A stretch of 64,000 nucleotides of DNA from Achromobacter spanius (GTDB lineage: Bacteria; Pseudomonadota; Gammaproteobacteria; Burkholderiales; Burkholderiaceae_B). Below, piece after piece: positions 8,656-18,412 of the stretch. The position numbers and the translations under genes are program-made. Location of the stretch: assembly GCF_029637605.1 (NCBI RefSeq), contig NZ_CP121261.1, positions 558,001 through 622,000 of the forward strand. Reading direction: 5' to 3'. The notes below the pieces were generated by a model. It made no database searches. It saw only the letters and a list, made by a program, of their open reading frames with translations, and was not told where the DNA came from. The first letter of the stretch is position 1. Every line of letters starts with the position of its first letter.

Positions 8656-9819
8656 ATGACCTCGCTCCAGGACAAGGACGCAGACCGGCCCGGGTGGCGC
8701 ATCGGCGTGCTGTATTCGCGCAGCGGCGTCACGGGCACGACCGAGTCGCAGCATTTCTTCGGGACGGTGCTGGCCGTGGAAGAGATCAACGCCTTGGGCG
8801 GCGTGCTGGGCCGGCCATTGGAACCGGTGGTGTACGACCCGCGCAGCGACGCCGAGGAGTACCGGCGCCTGGCGGCCCGCCTGCTGCTGGACGACGAAGT
8901 CAGCGTTATTTTCGGCGGCTGCACCTCGCATTGCCGCAAAGCGATGCTGCCCGTGGTGGAGCGCAGCAACTCCCTGCTGTGGTACGGCTCGGTCTACGAA
9001 GGCTTCGAGTATTCGCCCAACGTCATCTACACCGGGGCGGCGCCCAACCAGGGCAGCATGCAGTTGGCCGCATACCTGATCCAGCACTGCGGCTCGCGCA
9101 TTTTTCTGGTGGGGGCGGACTACATCTACCCGCGTGAAACGAACCGCATCATGCGCGAGACCGTGGAGGAGCACGGCGGGGAGATCCTGGACGAGACCTA
9201 TCTGGCCTTGGGCTGCGATGAAAGCGACATCATCGACGTGGTGGCGGACATCCGGCGCATCCAGCCGGATGTGGTGTTTTCCACCCTGATCGGCGATGAC
9301 GCCCAGCGCTTCTATCGGCGCTACCACGAGGCCTGCCAGCAGGCGGGGGCGGAAACGGCTCATATTCCCATCGCCAGCCTGACCATGGCGGAATCCGAGG
9401 TTGCCGAGATTGGGCCGCGGCTTTGCGTGGGCCACATCACCGCCGCGACCTATTTCAACACCGTCGATACGCCCGCCAACCAGCATTTCCTGGCGCGCTG
9501 GCGCGACCGCTTCGGCGAGCGTCCCGCCAGCGTCTATGCCGAAACCTGCTACAGCCAGGTGCACCTGTTCGCGCGGGCGCTGCAGCGCGTGGGCAGCATG
9601 GACACGCGCAAGCTGGTGCGGGCGGTACACCAGGTCCAGTTCGACGCGCCGGATGGGCAGATGTCCATCCTGGCGGAAAATAACCACTGTGTGCTGACGC
9701 CGCGCATCGGCGTGTGCCGGGCGGACGGGCGGTTCGATATCGTCTGGGAAAGCGACCAGCCGGTGAAGCCGGACCCTTATCTGACGGCGTTCGGTCTGGA
9801 CGATTTCTGGTTGAAATGA
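8656..9819 (+). CDS. AmiC-like cytoplasmic amide-sensor protein (Peripla_BP fold)
   Basis: A 387-residue protein with the same fold as the operon's binding protein but with no signal peptide: it opens MTSLQDKDADRPGWRIGVLYS and goes straight into the first beta strand. Cytoplasmic members of this family are AmiC-type sensors, which hold an ANTAR antiterminator inactive until an amide binds. Shared family blocks are AVEEINALGGVLGRPL, a GSVYEGFEYSPN ligand loop and GADYIYPRETNRIM. The ATG at 8656 has AAGGAC upstream; the open frame extends earlier, but that stretch overlaps livF. The next gene, an AmiR-like protein, starts within its stop codon. Together they form a sensor/antiterminator pair. 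Confidence 0.83.
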   Translation: MTSLQDKDADRPGWRIGVLYSRSGVTGTTESQHFFGTVLAVEEINALGGVLGRPLEPVVYDPRSDAEEYRRLAARLLLDDEVSVIFGGCTSHCRKAMLPVVERSNSLLWYGSVYEGFEYSPNVIYTGAAPNQGSMQLAAYLIQHCGSRIFLVGADYIYPRETNRIMRETVEEHGGEILDETYLALGCDESDIIDVVADIRRIQPDVVFSTLIGDDAQRFYRRYHEACQQAGAETAHIPIASLTMAESEVAEIGPRLCVGHITAATYFNTVDTPANQHFLARWRDRFGERPASVYAETCYSQVHLFARALQRVGSMDTRKLVRAVHQVQFDAPDGQMSILAENNHCVLTPRIGVCRADGRFDIVWESDQPVKPDPYLTAFGLDDFWLK

Positions 9820-10439
9820 GCATGGACCATAGCCTACGCCGCCTCTACGAGGACTTGCGCAGTGTGGCCGTCGCGGTGGTGTACCCACCGGGCGAAGACC
9901 GCGATGTGCTGGTCGAGCAACTCAAGCGCATCGGTTGCCGCATCCATTTGCATTGGCCGTTTCCGGACGCCGCGCCCGCCGGCGCCGATGTCATCTTCTT
10001 CCAGGTTTCGCAGTGCGTGCAGAACAGTTCGGCCTGGTCCGCCAGCGAAGTCGAAGCCACCTTGATCGCGCTGTCCGAATACGAAACGCCCACCACGCTC
10101 AAGCTATTGCTCAAAACCAATGCCCACGGGGTGCTGACGCGGCCATTCCGTTCGGCCGGCATCCTCAGCACGCTGGTGCTGGCGCGGTCGGCCAAGCAGT
10201 TCCAAAGCCGGCAGCAGGTCAAGATCGACAAGTTGGAGAACACCATCAAGGCGCGGCGCGTCATTGAAAAGGCGATCCGCGTGCTGATGGACCATCAGCG
10301 GCTGGACGAACGCGCGGCCTATGAACACATGCGGACCCGCGCCACGGGTCTGCGCGTCAGTGTGGCGGAAGTGGCCGCGATGATCATCGAGGCCAGCGAG
10401 GCCATGGAAAAACTCGGCCTGGGCGGCGCGCGCCCATGA
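9816..10439 (+). CDS. AmiR-like ANTAR-domain antitermination regulator
   Basis: A 207-residue two-domain protein. Residues about 15-125 are a degenerate receiver domain of the AmiR type, without the phosphoacceptor aspartate pattern. Residues about 138-191 are an ANTAR RNA-binding domain, preceded by a coiled coil and containing KARRVIEKAIRVLMDHQ and DERAAYEHMRTRA. AmiR of Pseudomonas aeruginosa binds leader RNA and prevents termination upstream of amiE. The target here is likely the terminator at 3022-3062. I place the start at the ATG at 9816 that overlaps the TGA of the AmiC-like gene; the ATG at 9822 is an alternative. Confidence 0.87.
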   Translation: MSMDHSLRRLYEDLRSVAVAVVYPPGEDRDVLVEQLKRIGCRIHLHWPFPDAAPAGADVIFFQVSQCVQNSSAWSASEVEATLIALSEYETPTTLKLLLKTNAHGVLTRPFRSAGILSTLVLARSAKQFQSRQQVKIDKLENTIKARRVIEKAIRVLMDHQRLDERAAYEHMRTRATGLRVSVAEVAAMIIEASEAMEKLGLGGARP

Positions 10440-10484
10440 CCGCCGCAACAGGGTTCCAAGCGCCCGCCTGCAAAGAGGAAAACA

Positions 10485-11984
10485 ATGAAAGTCATGATCG
10501 CTCGCCTGAATCACGAGACCAATACGTTTTCGCCCGTGCCCACGCCGCTGGCGGCGTTCGGCAACGAGGGCCCCGCCTTCGATGCGCAGGCCTACAACGA
10601 CAACAAGGGCAAGCGCACGGCCATGTCGGCCTTTATTGATCTTGCCGAGGCGAACGGCGCGTCGCTGGTCACGCCGGTATCCGCCACCGCCTATCCCAGC
10701 GGCCGGGTGGACGCAGCGGCCTATCGCACGCTTTGCGACGCGATCGTAACGGGCGCGCGGGGATGCGACGCGATCCTGCTGGACCTGCACGGCGCCATGG
10801 CGGTCGAAAGCACCGATGACGGCGAGGGCGACCTGCTCGAGCGCCTGTGCCAGCAGACGCCCGACGTGCCGATTGCGGTGGCGCTGGACCTGCATGGCAA
10901 CGTCACGCCCAAGATGATGGCCAACGCCGACGTGATCATCAGCTTCAAGACCTACCCGCACGTGGACATGTACGAAACCGGCGAGCACGCGGGCCGCATC
11001 CTGTTTGACTGGCTTAACGGCGGGCCGCGCCCGGTGATGGCGTGGCGCCGCCTGCCGTTGATGACGCACACGTTGCGCAGCGCCACGGCGCAAGGCGCCA
11101 TGCGCGACGCCGTGCAGGCGGCCCGGCTGGCCGAAGCCGGTGGCATGCTGGGCGTGTCCGTGCTGGCGGGGTTCGCCCTGGCCGATATTCCCGCTCCGTG
11201 CCTGAGCGTGGTGGTGGTGGGCGCGGGCGACCCGGCGCAGGCGGAACAGGCGGCCACCAAAATGGCGCAAACCCTCTGGGCCGCGCGCGACGGGTTTTTC
11301 TATGACAGCGAGCCCTTGGCCGCTTCGTTGGCCCGCGCCGTTGAACTGGCGTGCGGCGCCGGCAAGCCGGTGCTGTTGCTGGACCATGGCGACAACTGCA
11401 TGTCCGGGGGCACGTGCGACACCATGGAAGTGCTGATGGCGGCGGTCGACGCCGGGTTGACCGGCATCGTCGCCGGTCTGTATTGCGACCCCGAGGCCGT
11501 GGCGGCGTTGACGGCGGCGGGCGAGGGCAAGCAGGTCGAGATCCAGGTGGGCAACAAGCGGCCCATCCCGGCCATCGGCCGTCCGGCCGCGCCGGTGCTG
11601 TTGAAAGGGCGGGTCGGCGCGGTCACTGACGGCCAGTATGTCATCACGGGTCCCACCTACACCGGCCAAACGGCTTGCATGGGCCGCAGCGCGGTGCTGG
11701 ATATCGGCGCCGCGCAATTGGTGATCACCGAGAGGACACACGAACCCTGGGACCTGGGCGTATTCGAAAGCATGGGACTGGACCCCCGGCGCGCCCGCTT
11801 CGTGCTGGTGAAGTCCCGGATGTACTGCCGGCCGGTGTTCGAACCCATCTCGCAGGCGCTGGTGGAATGCGCCAGCGCGGGTGTCACCAGTTCGGATTTT
11901 TCACTGTTTCCCTATGAGCGCCGGCACCGCCCGCTTTATCCGCTGGAACCCATGGCCCCGTCCGACTACGATCCTGCCGTTTGA
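10485..11984 (+). CDS. M81 family metallopeptidase (MlrC, microcystinase C-like)
   Basis: A 499-residue cytoplasmic hydrolase with the M81/MlrC pattern: [17 protein letters not shown] at the start, then [18 protein letters not shown] and [11 protein letters not shown], which carry the metal-binding His and Asp residues of the N-terminal half. [12 protein letters not shown] segment opens the C-terminal domain. MlrC cleaves linearised microcystin peptides; most homologues have no known substrate and occur beside ABC importers for peptides or amides, as here. It lies 45 bases after the ANTAR gene with GAGG ahead of the ATG, so it is probably the last gene of the operon. Its product would join the nitrilase in breaking down the imported compound. 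Confidence 0.88.
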   Translation: MKVMIARLNHETNTFSPVPTPLAAFGNEGPAFDAQAYNDNKGKRTAMSAFIDLAEANGASLVTPVSATAYPSGRVDAAAYRTLCDAIVTGARGCDAILLDLHGAMAVESTDDGEGDLLERLCQQTPDVPIAVALDLHGNVTPKMMANADVIISFKTYPHVDMYETGEHAGRILFDWLNGGPRPVMAWRRLPLMTHTLRSATAQGAMRDAVQAARLAEAGGMLGVSVLAGFALADIPAPCLSVVVVGAGDPAQAEQAATKMAQTLWAARDGFFYDSEPLAASLARAVELACGAGKPVLLLDHGDNCMSGGTCDTMEVLMAAVDAGLTGIVAGLYCDPEAVAALTAAGEGKQVEIQVGNKRPIPAIGRPAAPVLLKGRVGAVTDGQYVITGPTYTGQTACMGRSAVLDIGAAQLVITERTHEPWDLGVFESMGLDPRRARFVLVKSRMYCRPVFEPISQALVECASAGVTSSDFSLFPYERRHRPLYPLEPMAPSDYDPAV

Positions 11985-12021
11985 TCCGCATGGCGCTTGG
12001 CGTCCGCATACAATACCGCCC

Positions 12022-12753
12022 ATGGAAAAAGTACGTATCTCCAAGCTCATGTCCGAGCGCGGACTCTGCTCGCGCCGCGAGGCCGACAGCTATATCGAAC
12101 GCGGCTGGGTCCGCGTGGACGGTGTTGTGGTGTCCGAACTGGGCGCCAAGGCGTTTCCCGACCAGGTCATCACGCTTGAGCGCGCCGCGCAGGCGCGCCA
12201 GACCTCGCGCGTGACCATCCTGATCAACAAGCCGGTGGGTTATGTGTCGGGCCAGGCGGAAAAGGGCTACACGCCAGCGGTTGCGCTGATTGACTCGCGC
12301 TCGCGCTTTGCCGGCTGCCGCCATCCGCAGCGCTTCGAACGCGCGCATCTGGAAGGGCTGGCCGTGGCTGGCCGCCTGGATATCGATTCGCAAGGCCTGC
12401 TGGTGCTGACGCAAGACGGCCGCATCGCCAAGCATCTCATTGGCGAAGACTCCAGCGTCGACAAGGAATATCTGGTGCGGGTGCAGGGTGACTTGCCCGA
12501 CCGTGGGCTGGAACTCTTGAATCACGGGCTGTCGCTGGATGGCAAGGCGCTGAAGCCCGCGCACGTGCGCTGGCAGAACCACGACCAACTGCGCTTTGTG
12601 CTGCGCGAAGGCAAGAAGCGCCAGATTCGCCGCATGTGCGAACTGGTCGGCCTGAAAGTGGTGGGCTTGAAGCGCGTACGCATCGGCCGCGTGCAATTGG
12701 GTGACTTGCCGCTTGGCCAGTGGCGTTATCTGCGCGACGACGAAGGGTTTTGA
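12022..12753 (+). CDS. rluF: 23S rRNA pseudouridine synthase, RsuA family (RluF-like)
   Basis: A 243-residue protein with an N-terminal S4 RNA-binding domain (about residues 1-60, with [17 protein letters not shown]) and an RsuA-type catalytic domain. The catalytic aspartate lies in [14 protein letters not shown] (about residue 119). The C-terminal [20 protein letters not shown] and [13 protein letters not shown] match RluF more closely than RsuA, RluB or RluE as I remember them. RluF makes pseudouridine at position 2604 of 23S rRNA in E. coli. I start at ATG 12022, since the longer open frame would overlap the M81 gene. It sits 37 bases after that gene on the same strand but is functionally unrelated. 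Confidence 0.85.
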   Translation: MEKVRISKLMSERGLCSRREADSYIERGWVRVDGVVVSELGAKAFPDQVITLERAAQARQTSRVTILINKPVGYVSGQAEKGYTPAVALIDSRSRFAGCRHPQRFERAHLEGLAVAGRLDIDSQGLLVLTQDGRIAKHLIGEDSSVDKEYLVRVQGDLPDRGLELLNHGLSLDGKALKPAHVRWQNHDQLRFVLREGKKRQIRRMCELVGLKVVGLKRVRIGRVQLGDLPLGQWRYLRDDEGF

Positions 12754-12765
12754 TCCTTCTTTTTT
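12742..12765 (+). terminator. Weak intrinsic terminator at the end of rluF
   Basis: GAAGG (12742-12746) pairs with CCTTC (12755-12759) and is followed by six T. The stem overlaps the stop codon of the pseudouridine synthase. The stem is only 5 bp, so it may be a partial stop between two convergent genes. Confidence 0.45.
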
Positions 12766-12862
12766 GATTCATCATTCAGGGAATATTCAGCTTCCCTGTT
12801 CGGCTCAGCCGACAACTGATGTCGGTGCCCAGCAGATTTTTCAGTCTGTTTCCGACCCCCCT

Positions 12863-13786
12863 TTATTTCATGAAAGCGGGGGTATCCTTCGCTTGCCCGT
12901 TGCTGCCCAGGCGCTCCATCAGGAATTCGATGAAGATCCGGGTCTTGGCCGGCAGCAACCGAGTTTCGGTGACCGCATAGACAGGGAAGGGGCCCAATTG
13001 CCAGTCTGGCAATACGCGCCGCAATTGCCCTGATTGCTGTTCGGCCGTCTGGCCGCCCACCAGCACCGCGATGCCCGCGCCCAGCATGGCCAGGCGCCGC
13101 GCCATCGCGACACCGTTTACCGAAAACCGGTTGCCCGGCGTGAACTCGATGTGCTGGTCGCCGCAGTTGAGCGGCCAGCGCGTGACGCGGCCCGCGCCTT
13201 CCGCGCGGAATTCTATGCACTCGTGACGGGTCAAGTCACTGGGGTGCTTGGGTTCTCCGTGCTTTTCCAGGTAGTCGTGCGAGGCATACAGGTGCGCGGG
13301 CAGCATGCCCAGCAGCCGGGCGATTTGCGTCGAATCGGGCAGTTCGCCGATTTCGATCGAGATGTCGCAGGTCTGGAACACGCGCGAGGCGTGGTCCGGG
13401 TTTGCCAGGTCCAGGAAAAACGTGACGTCGGGAAAGCGGCGGGAGAACTCCATGAACGATTCAGCCAGGAAGTCCGTGCCGAAATCGGCGGGCATGTTCA
13501 CCCGCAACGGCCCGGCTGGCGTGTCGACCAGTTTCTGCAATTCTTCATGGGCAATCTGCGCTTCGGCCACGATGCGCTGGCAGCGTTCAAAGTACAGCCG
13601 CCCGGCGTCGGTCAATTCCACCTTGCGGGTGGTGCGGCTCAACAAGCGCAGGCCCACGGATTTTTCCAATTCGGCCACCTGGCGAGACAAGGTGGATTTA
13701 GGCACGCCCAGCGTTGCTGCAGCGCGGCTAAAACTACGTGTCTTGGCCACTTCGACGAAGAGCTCCATGCCTTGTAAGCGTTTCAT
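12863..13786 (-). CDS. LysR-family regulator divergent from the RND efflux operon
   Basis: A 307-residue LysR-type regulator. The winged helix-turn-helix covers about residues 4-62 (VAKTRSFSRAAATLGVPKST, then LSRQVAELEKSVG), followed by the usual linker helix and an effector-binding domain of normal length. It is divergent from the MFP-RND-OMF operon 238 bases away. LysR genes in this position usually control the neighbouring operon and themselves; the regulator beside axyABM in Achromobacter is known as AxyR. The effector is unknown. Start: first ATG, with an internal ATG six codons later as an alternative. Confidence 0.88.
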   Translation of the reverse strand: MKRLQGMELFVEVAKTRSFSRAAATLGVPKSTLSRQVAELEKSVGLRLLSRTTRKVELTDAGRLYFERCQRIVAEAQIAHEELQKLVDTPAGPLRVNMPADFGTDFLAESFMEFSRRFPDVTFFLDLANPDHASRVFQTCDISIEIGELPDSTQIARLLGMLPAHLYASHDYLEKHGEPKHPSDLTRHECIEFRAEGAGRVTRWPLNCGDQHIEFTPGNRFSVNGVAMARRLAMLGAGIAVLVGGQTAEQQSGQLRRVLPDWQLGPFPVYAVTETRLLPAKTRIFIEFLMERLGSNGQAKDTPAFMK

Positions 13787-13811
13787 GTCGAGATTCTTTC
13801 ACAGACTCGGA

Positions 13812-13826
13812 GTGGGAAATTGTCCC
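13812..13826. promoter_or_regulatory. Palindrome between lysR and the efflux operon, candidate LysR operator
   Basis: TGGGA-AATTG-TCCCA is a perfect interrupted palindrome 26 bases upstream of the lysR start in the divergent spacer. LysR regulators bind dyads of the T-N11-A kind in such spacers; this one is T-N13-A, so it fits only loosely. No other equally good dyad was noticed in the spacer. Confidence 0.35.
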
Positions 13827-14024
13827 ATAAATGGAATGATGTTTTCTTTCCGCGCCCCTTTGTTTCCAGGGCGGGATAACTCAGAATGCGGGTTCTGCAA
13901 TGCAGCAATGCACTAAAGCCCTTCTTGCGTTTTCAATGCCAATCCACCCCTTTGATGCACAAGACCTCCCCCCTTACCGCGGGCGGGAGGCGGGCTCCTT
14001 TTTTGTCGGAAATCGGGAATATCT

Positions 14025-15218
14025 ATGAATAAGAAAAGCGCTATGTGGCGCAGCGCGGCAGTGCTCACGCTGACGGCATCGGCTCTCACCCTGGCCGCTT
14101 GCGGCAAGAAGCAAGACGCACCGCAGGCGGGCAAACCGCAGGTCACCGTGGTGACCTTGGCCACGCAGCCTGTTTCCCTGACCACCGAATTGCCGGGCCG
14201 CACCTCGCCGTTTCGCGTGGCCGAAGTCCGGCCGCAGGTGAACGGCATCGTGCAAAAGCGCCTGTTCACCGAGGGCGGCGAGGTCAAGGCCGGCCAGCAG
14301 CTTTATCAGATCGACCCCGCGCTGTACCAGGCCAGCGTCGACAGCCAGAAGGCGGCGTTGGCCCGCGCCCAGGCGCAGCAGAAGACGGCTGCCTTGCTGG
14401 CCGAACGCTACAAACCGCTGGTGGCCACGCGCGCCGTCAGCCAGCAGACCTACGACAACGCCGTGGCCTCCCGCGACCAGGCCGCCGCCGATGTGCTGTC
14501 GGCCAAGGCCGCGCTGGATACGGCGCGCATCAACCTGGTCTACACCAAGGTGCTGTCGCCCATTGCAGGCATCATCGGCCGTTCGTCGGTGACCGAAGGC
14601 GCGCTGGTCACGGCCAACCAGACCGCGGCGCTGGCGTCGGTGCAGCAGATTGACCCGATCTACGTCGACGTGACCCAGTCCAGCGTGCAACTGCTGCGCT
14701 TGCAGGACGCACTGGCCAGCGGCCAGTTGAAGCGTGCCGACGGCGAACAGGCCGCGCTGGTCACGCTGACGCTGGAAGACGGCTCGCAATACAAGCAGAG
14801 CGGCAAGCTCCAGTTCTCGGAAGTCACGGTGGACCCGGGCACGGGTTCCATCACGCTGCGCGCGGTGTTCCCCAACCCCGACCGTCGCCTCTTGCCCGGC
14901 ATGTTCGTGCGTGCGCGGCTGGCTGACGGCGTGGCCGCCGACGGCTTGCTGGTGCCGCAACGCGGCGTGACGCGCAACCAGCGCGGCTTGCCGACGGCGC
15001 TGGTCGTCAACGCCAAGAACCAGGTGGAACTGCGTGAACTGAAGACCGACCGCGCCATTGGCGACAAGTGGCTGGTTACCGACGGCCTGGCCGCCGGCGA
15101 CAAGGTCATCGTGGAAGGCCTGCAGATGGTGCGTCCGGGCGTTGAAGTCGTCGCCACCGAAGCCGGCGCCAAGGCGCAGCAGCCCCAGGCGGCCAATGCC
15201 GCCCCGGCCAAGCAGTAA
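14025..15218 (+). CDS. axyA: RND efflux periplasmic adaptor (AxyA/MexA-like lipoprotein)
   Basis: A 397-residue membrane-fusion protein. The lipoprotein signal ends LTLAACGKK (lipidated C26). Then come the beta-barrel/lipoyl halves ([20 protein letters not shown]), an alpha-helical hairpin rich in Ala/Gln (about 100-170) and the return strands with [20 protein letters not shown]. It links the inner-membrane pump to the outer-membrane channel. It is the first gene of a three-gene operon, 14 bases before the pump. The set matches AxyABM of Achromobacter and MexAB-OprM of Pseudomonas in order and size; the symbol is by this resemblance. Confidence 0.9.
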   Translation: MNKKSAMWRSAAVLTLTASALTLAACGKKQDAPQAGKPQVTVVTLATQPVSLTTELPGRTSPFRVAEVRPQVNGIVQKRLFTEGGEVKAGQQLYQIDPALYQASVDSQKAALARAQAQQKTAALLAERYKPLVATRAVSQQTYDNAVASRDQAAADVLSAKAALDTARINLVYTKVLSPIAGIIGRSSVTEGALVTANQTAALASVQQIDPIYVDVTQSSVQLLRLQDALASGQLKRADGEQAALVTLTLEDGSQYKQSGKLQFSEVTVDPGTGSITLRAVFPNPDRRLLPGMFVRARLADGVAADGLLVPQRGVTRNQRGLPTALVVNAKNQVELRELKTDRAIGDKWLVTDGLAAGDKVIVEGLQMVRPGVEVVATEAGAKAQQPQAANAAPAKQ

Positions 15219-15232
15219 TCAGGGAGCCATGC

Positions 15233-18200
15233 ATGGCAAAGTTTTTTATCGATAGGCCGGTTTTTGCCTGGGTGATCGCGATCGTGCTGATGATGGCCGG
15301 TGCGCTGTCCATCCTGCAATTGCCGGTCTCGCAGTATCCCAACATCGCGCCGCCCGCCATCGGCATCGCGGTGACCTACCCGGGCGCGTCCGCGCAGACC
15401 GTGCAGGACACCGTGGTGCAGGTCATCGAACAGCAGATGAACGGCCTGGACGGCTTGCAGTACATCTCGTCGGAAAGCAATTCCGACGGCAGCATGTCCA
15501 TCACGCTGACCTTCAAGCAGGGCACCAACCCGGATACGGCGCAGGTGCAGGTGCAGAACAAGCTATCGCTGGCGCAGCCGCTCTTGCCGCAGGAAGTGCA
15601 GCAGCAGGGCATACGCGTGACCAAGGCCACCAAGAACTTCCTGATGGTGGCGGGCTTTGTGTCCACCGACGGCTCGATGACCCGCGACGACCTGGCCGAC
15701 TACGTGGCCTCGTACATTCAAGACCCCATCAGCCGCACGCAAGGCGTGGGCGACTTCCAGCTGTTCGGCTCGCAGTACGCGATGCGTATCTGGCTGGACC
15801 CCGCCAAGCTCGTGAACTACGGGCTGACCACGGTGGACGTGGTGTCGGCGATCAAGGAACAGAACGTGCAGGTGTCGTCCGGCCAGTTGGGCGGCCTGCC
15901 TTCCGTGCGTGGGCAGCAGTTGAACGCCACCATCATCGGGCCGTCGCGCCTGGAGAAGCCGGAAGACTTCGGCCAGATCCTGCTCAAGGTCAATACCGAT
16001 GGTTCACAAGTGCGTTTGCGCGATGTCTCGCGCATTGAGCTGGGCGGGCAGACCTACGCCATCGACAGCTACTACAACGGCAACCCGGCCGCGGGTCTGG
16101 CGATCAAGCTGGCGCCGGGCGCCAACGCGCTGGATACGGCGCAGGCGGTGCGCGACACCATCAACAATCTGAAGCCATACTTCCCGCAGGGCATGGACGT
16201 CGTGTATCCGTACGACACGACGCCGTTCGTCAGCCTGTCGATTCATGAAGTGTTCAAGACGCTGGTGGAAGCCATCATCCTGGTCTTCCTGGTGATGTAC
16301 CTGTTTCTGCAGAACTTCCGCGCCACCATCATCCCCACGCTGGCCGTGCCGGTGGTGCTGCTGGGCACGTTCGGCGTGCTGGCCGCGTTTGGTTATTCCA
16401 TCAATACCTTGACGATGTTCGGCATGGTGCTGGCCATTGGCCTGTTGGTGGACGACGCGATCGTGGTGGTGGAAAACGTGGAGCGCGTGATGGCCGAAGA
16501 GGGCTTGACGCCCAAGCAGGCCACCCGCAAGTCCATGAGCCAGATCACCGGCGCGCTGATCGGCATTGCCATGGTGCTGGCCGCCGTGTTCGTCCCCATG
16601 GCGTTCTTTGGCGGTTCCACGGGCGTGATCTATCGCCAGTTCTCCATCACGATCGTGTCGTCGATGGTGCTGTCGGTGCTGGTCGCCATCGTCTTCACCC
16701 CGGCCTTGTGCGCCACTTTGCTCAAGCCCATTCCCAAGGGCCATCACGGTTCCAAGCGGGGCTTCTTCGGCTGGTTCAACCGCGCGTTCGAACGCAGCAG
16801 CAACGGTTACGCCAACACCGTTGCGCGCGGGCTGAACCGCACCAAGCGTCTGATGATCGTGTACCTGGCCCTGGTCATTGCCATGGGCTGGTTGTTCACG
16901 CGTATTCCCACCGCCTTCCTGCCGGGCGAGGACCAGGGCATTTTGTTCGCCCAGATCCAGACGCCCGCCGGCGCCACCGCCGAAGCCACCAAGGCCGTCA
17001 TCGACGACGCCACCAAGTACCTGCTGACCGAAGAAAAGGACGCCGTGACCTCGGTGTTCGCGGTCAACGGTTTCAACTTTGGTGGCCGTGGCCAGAACGC
17101 GTCCATCCTGTTCATCAAGCTGCGTGACTGGGAAGAGCGCGGCGACGCCCGGCTGAAGGCGGCCGCCGTGGCGGGGCGCGCCAACGCGCACTTCGCCAAG
17201 ACCGAGCGCCGCGCGCAATTGTTCGTGGTGCCACCGCCATCGGTGATGGAACTGGGCAACGTCACCGGCTTTGACTTCCAGCTGATGGACCGCGCCGGCG
17301 TGGGCCATGAAAAGCTGCTTGCCGCGCGCAACCAGTTGCTGGGTGAAGCCGCCAAGAGCCCGGTGCTGGTGGGCGTGCGCCCCAACGGCATCGAAGACGC
17401 GCCGCAGTACCAACTGGACATCGACCGCGAGAAAGCGCGCGCGCTGGGCGTGGCCGTGTCCGACATCAACAGCACGCTGGCCACCGCCTGGGGTTCGTCA
17501 TACGTCAACGACTTCATTGACCGTGGCCGCGTGAAGAAGGTGTTCGCGCAGGGCGAGGCATCATCGCGCATGCTGCCGGACGACCTGAACAAATGGTATG
17601 TGCGCAACAGCGCGGGTGACATGGTGCCGTTCTCGGCATTCTCGAAGGCCACGTGGAGCTTCGGCCCACAAAAGCTGAACCGCTATAACGGCGTGCCGTC
17701 CTACAACATCCAGGGCCAGGCGGCGCCGGGCTACAGCTCGGGCGCGGCCATGGAAGAAATGGAAAGGCTGGCGGCCAAGCTGCCGGTGGGCGTGGGCTTT
17801 GAATGGACGGGGCTGTCGTTTGAAGAGCGCTTGTCGGGCTCGCAGGCGCCGGCGCTGTACGCGATTTCCTTGATCGTGGTGTTCCTGTGCCTGGCCGCCT
17901 TGTATGAAAGCTGGTCCATCCCGACGGCGGTCATGCTGGTGGTGCCGCTGGGCATTATCGGCGTGCTGCTGGCGACGCTGGCGCGCGGGCTGTCCAACGA
18001 CGTGTACTTCCAGGTGGGGCTGTTGACCACGGTGGGGCTGGCGGCCAAAAACGCCATCCTGATCGTGGAGTTCGCCAAGGAACACTTCGAGTCCGGTGCA
18101 AGCCTGACGGAATCGGCCATCCACGCCGCCCGCCAACGCCTGCGTCCCATCCTGATGACGTCGCTGGCGTTCATCCTGGGCGTGACGCCGCTGGCGATCT

Positions 18201-18412
18201 CGTCGGGCGCCGGGTCGGGCAGCCAGAACGCCATCGGCACGGGCGTGATCGGCGGCATGCTGACCGGCACGTTCCTGGCCATCTTCTTTGTTCCGGCCTT
18301 CTTCGTGATCATGCTGCGCGTGTTCAAGGTCAAGCGCATCAGCGAAAACCAAGACAAGCACGATGCCAGCGCCAACGGCTCGAAGGACGTGTCCGCCGAG
18401 GGGCAACCATAA
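15233..18412 (+). CDS. axyB: RND multidrug efflux pump (AxyB/MexB/AcrB-like, HAE-1 family)
   Basis: A 1059-residue inner-membrane proton antiporter of standard length. It opens [18 protein letters not shown], has large periplasmic loops after the first and seventh helices, and carries the family pattern [18 protein letters not shown] in the fourth helix, whose paired aspartates relay protons. The Phe-rich drug pocket and a [16 protein letters not shown] segment in helix 10 are also present. It expels hydrophobic antibiotics and other amphiphiles from the periplasm and inner leaflet through the adaptor and outer-membrane channel. Its stop codon overlaps the start of the channel gene by one base (TAATG). 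Confidence 0.94.
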   Translation: MAKFFIDRPVFAWVIAIVLMMAGALSILQLPVSQYPNIAPPAIGIAVTYPGASAQTVQDTVVQVIEQQMNGLDGLQYISSESNSDGSMSITLTFKQGTNPDTAQVQVQNKLSLAQPLLPQEVQQQGIRVTKATKNFLMVAGFVSTDGSMTRDDLADYVASYIQDPISRTQGVGDFQLFGSQYAMRIWLDPAKLVNYGLTTVDVVSAIKEQNVQVSSGQLGGLPSVRGQQLNATIIGPSRLEKPEDFGQILLKVNTDGSQVRLRDVSRIELGGQTYAIDSYYNGNPAAGLAIKLAPGANALDTAQAVRDTINNLKPYFPQGMDVVYPYDTTPFVSLSIHEVFKTLVEAIILVFLVMYLFLQNFRATIIPTLAVPVVLLGTFGVLAAFGYSINTLTMFGMVLAIGLLVDDAIVVVENVERVMAEEGLTPKQATRKSMSQITGALIGIAMVLAAVFVPMAFFGGSTGVIYRQFSITIVSSMVLSVLVAIVFTPALCATLLKPIPKGHHGSKRGFFGWFNRAFERSSNGYANTVARGLNRTKRLMIVYLALVIAMGWLFTRIPTAFLPGEDQGILFAQIQTPAGATAEATKAVIDDATKYLLTEEKDAVTSVFAVNGFNFGGRGQNASILFIKLRDWEERGDARLKAAAVAGRANAHFAKTERRAQLFVVPPPSVMELGNVTGFDFQLMDRAGVGHEKLLAARNQLLGEAAKSPVLVGVRPNGIEDAPQYQLDIDREKARALGVAVSDINSTLATAWGSSYVNDFIDRGRVKKVFAQGEASSRMLPDDLNKWYVRNSAGDMVPFSAFSKATWSFGPQKLNRYNGVPSYNIQGQAAPGYSSGAAMEEMERLAAKLPVGVGFEWTGLSFEERLSGSQAPALYAISLIVVFLCLAALYESWSIPTAVMLVVPLGIIGVLLATLARGLSNDVYFQVGLLTTVGLAAKNAILIVEFAKEHFESGASLTESAIHAARQRLRPILMTSLAFILGVTPLAISSGAGSGSQNAIGTGVIGGMLTGTFLAIFFVPAFFVIMLRVFKVKRISENQDKHDASANGSKDVSAEGQP

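Noticed and set aside
16004..17413. A 469-codon antisense frame in axyB and similar long antisense frames in liv, folD and che genes
   Set aside because: No family motifs, no ribosome-binding sites, and each is fully covered by a gene with clear motifs on the other strand.
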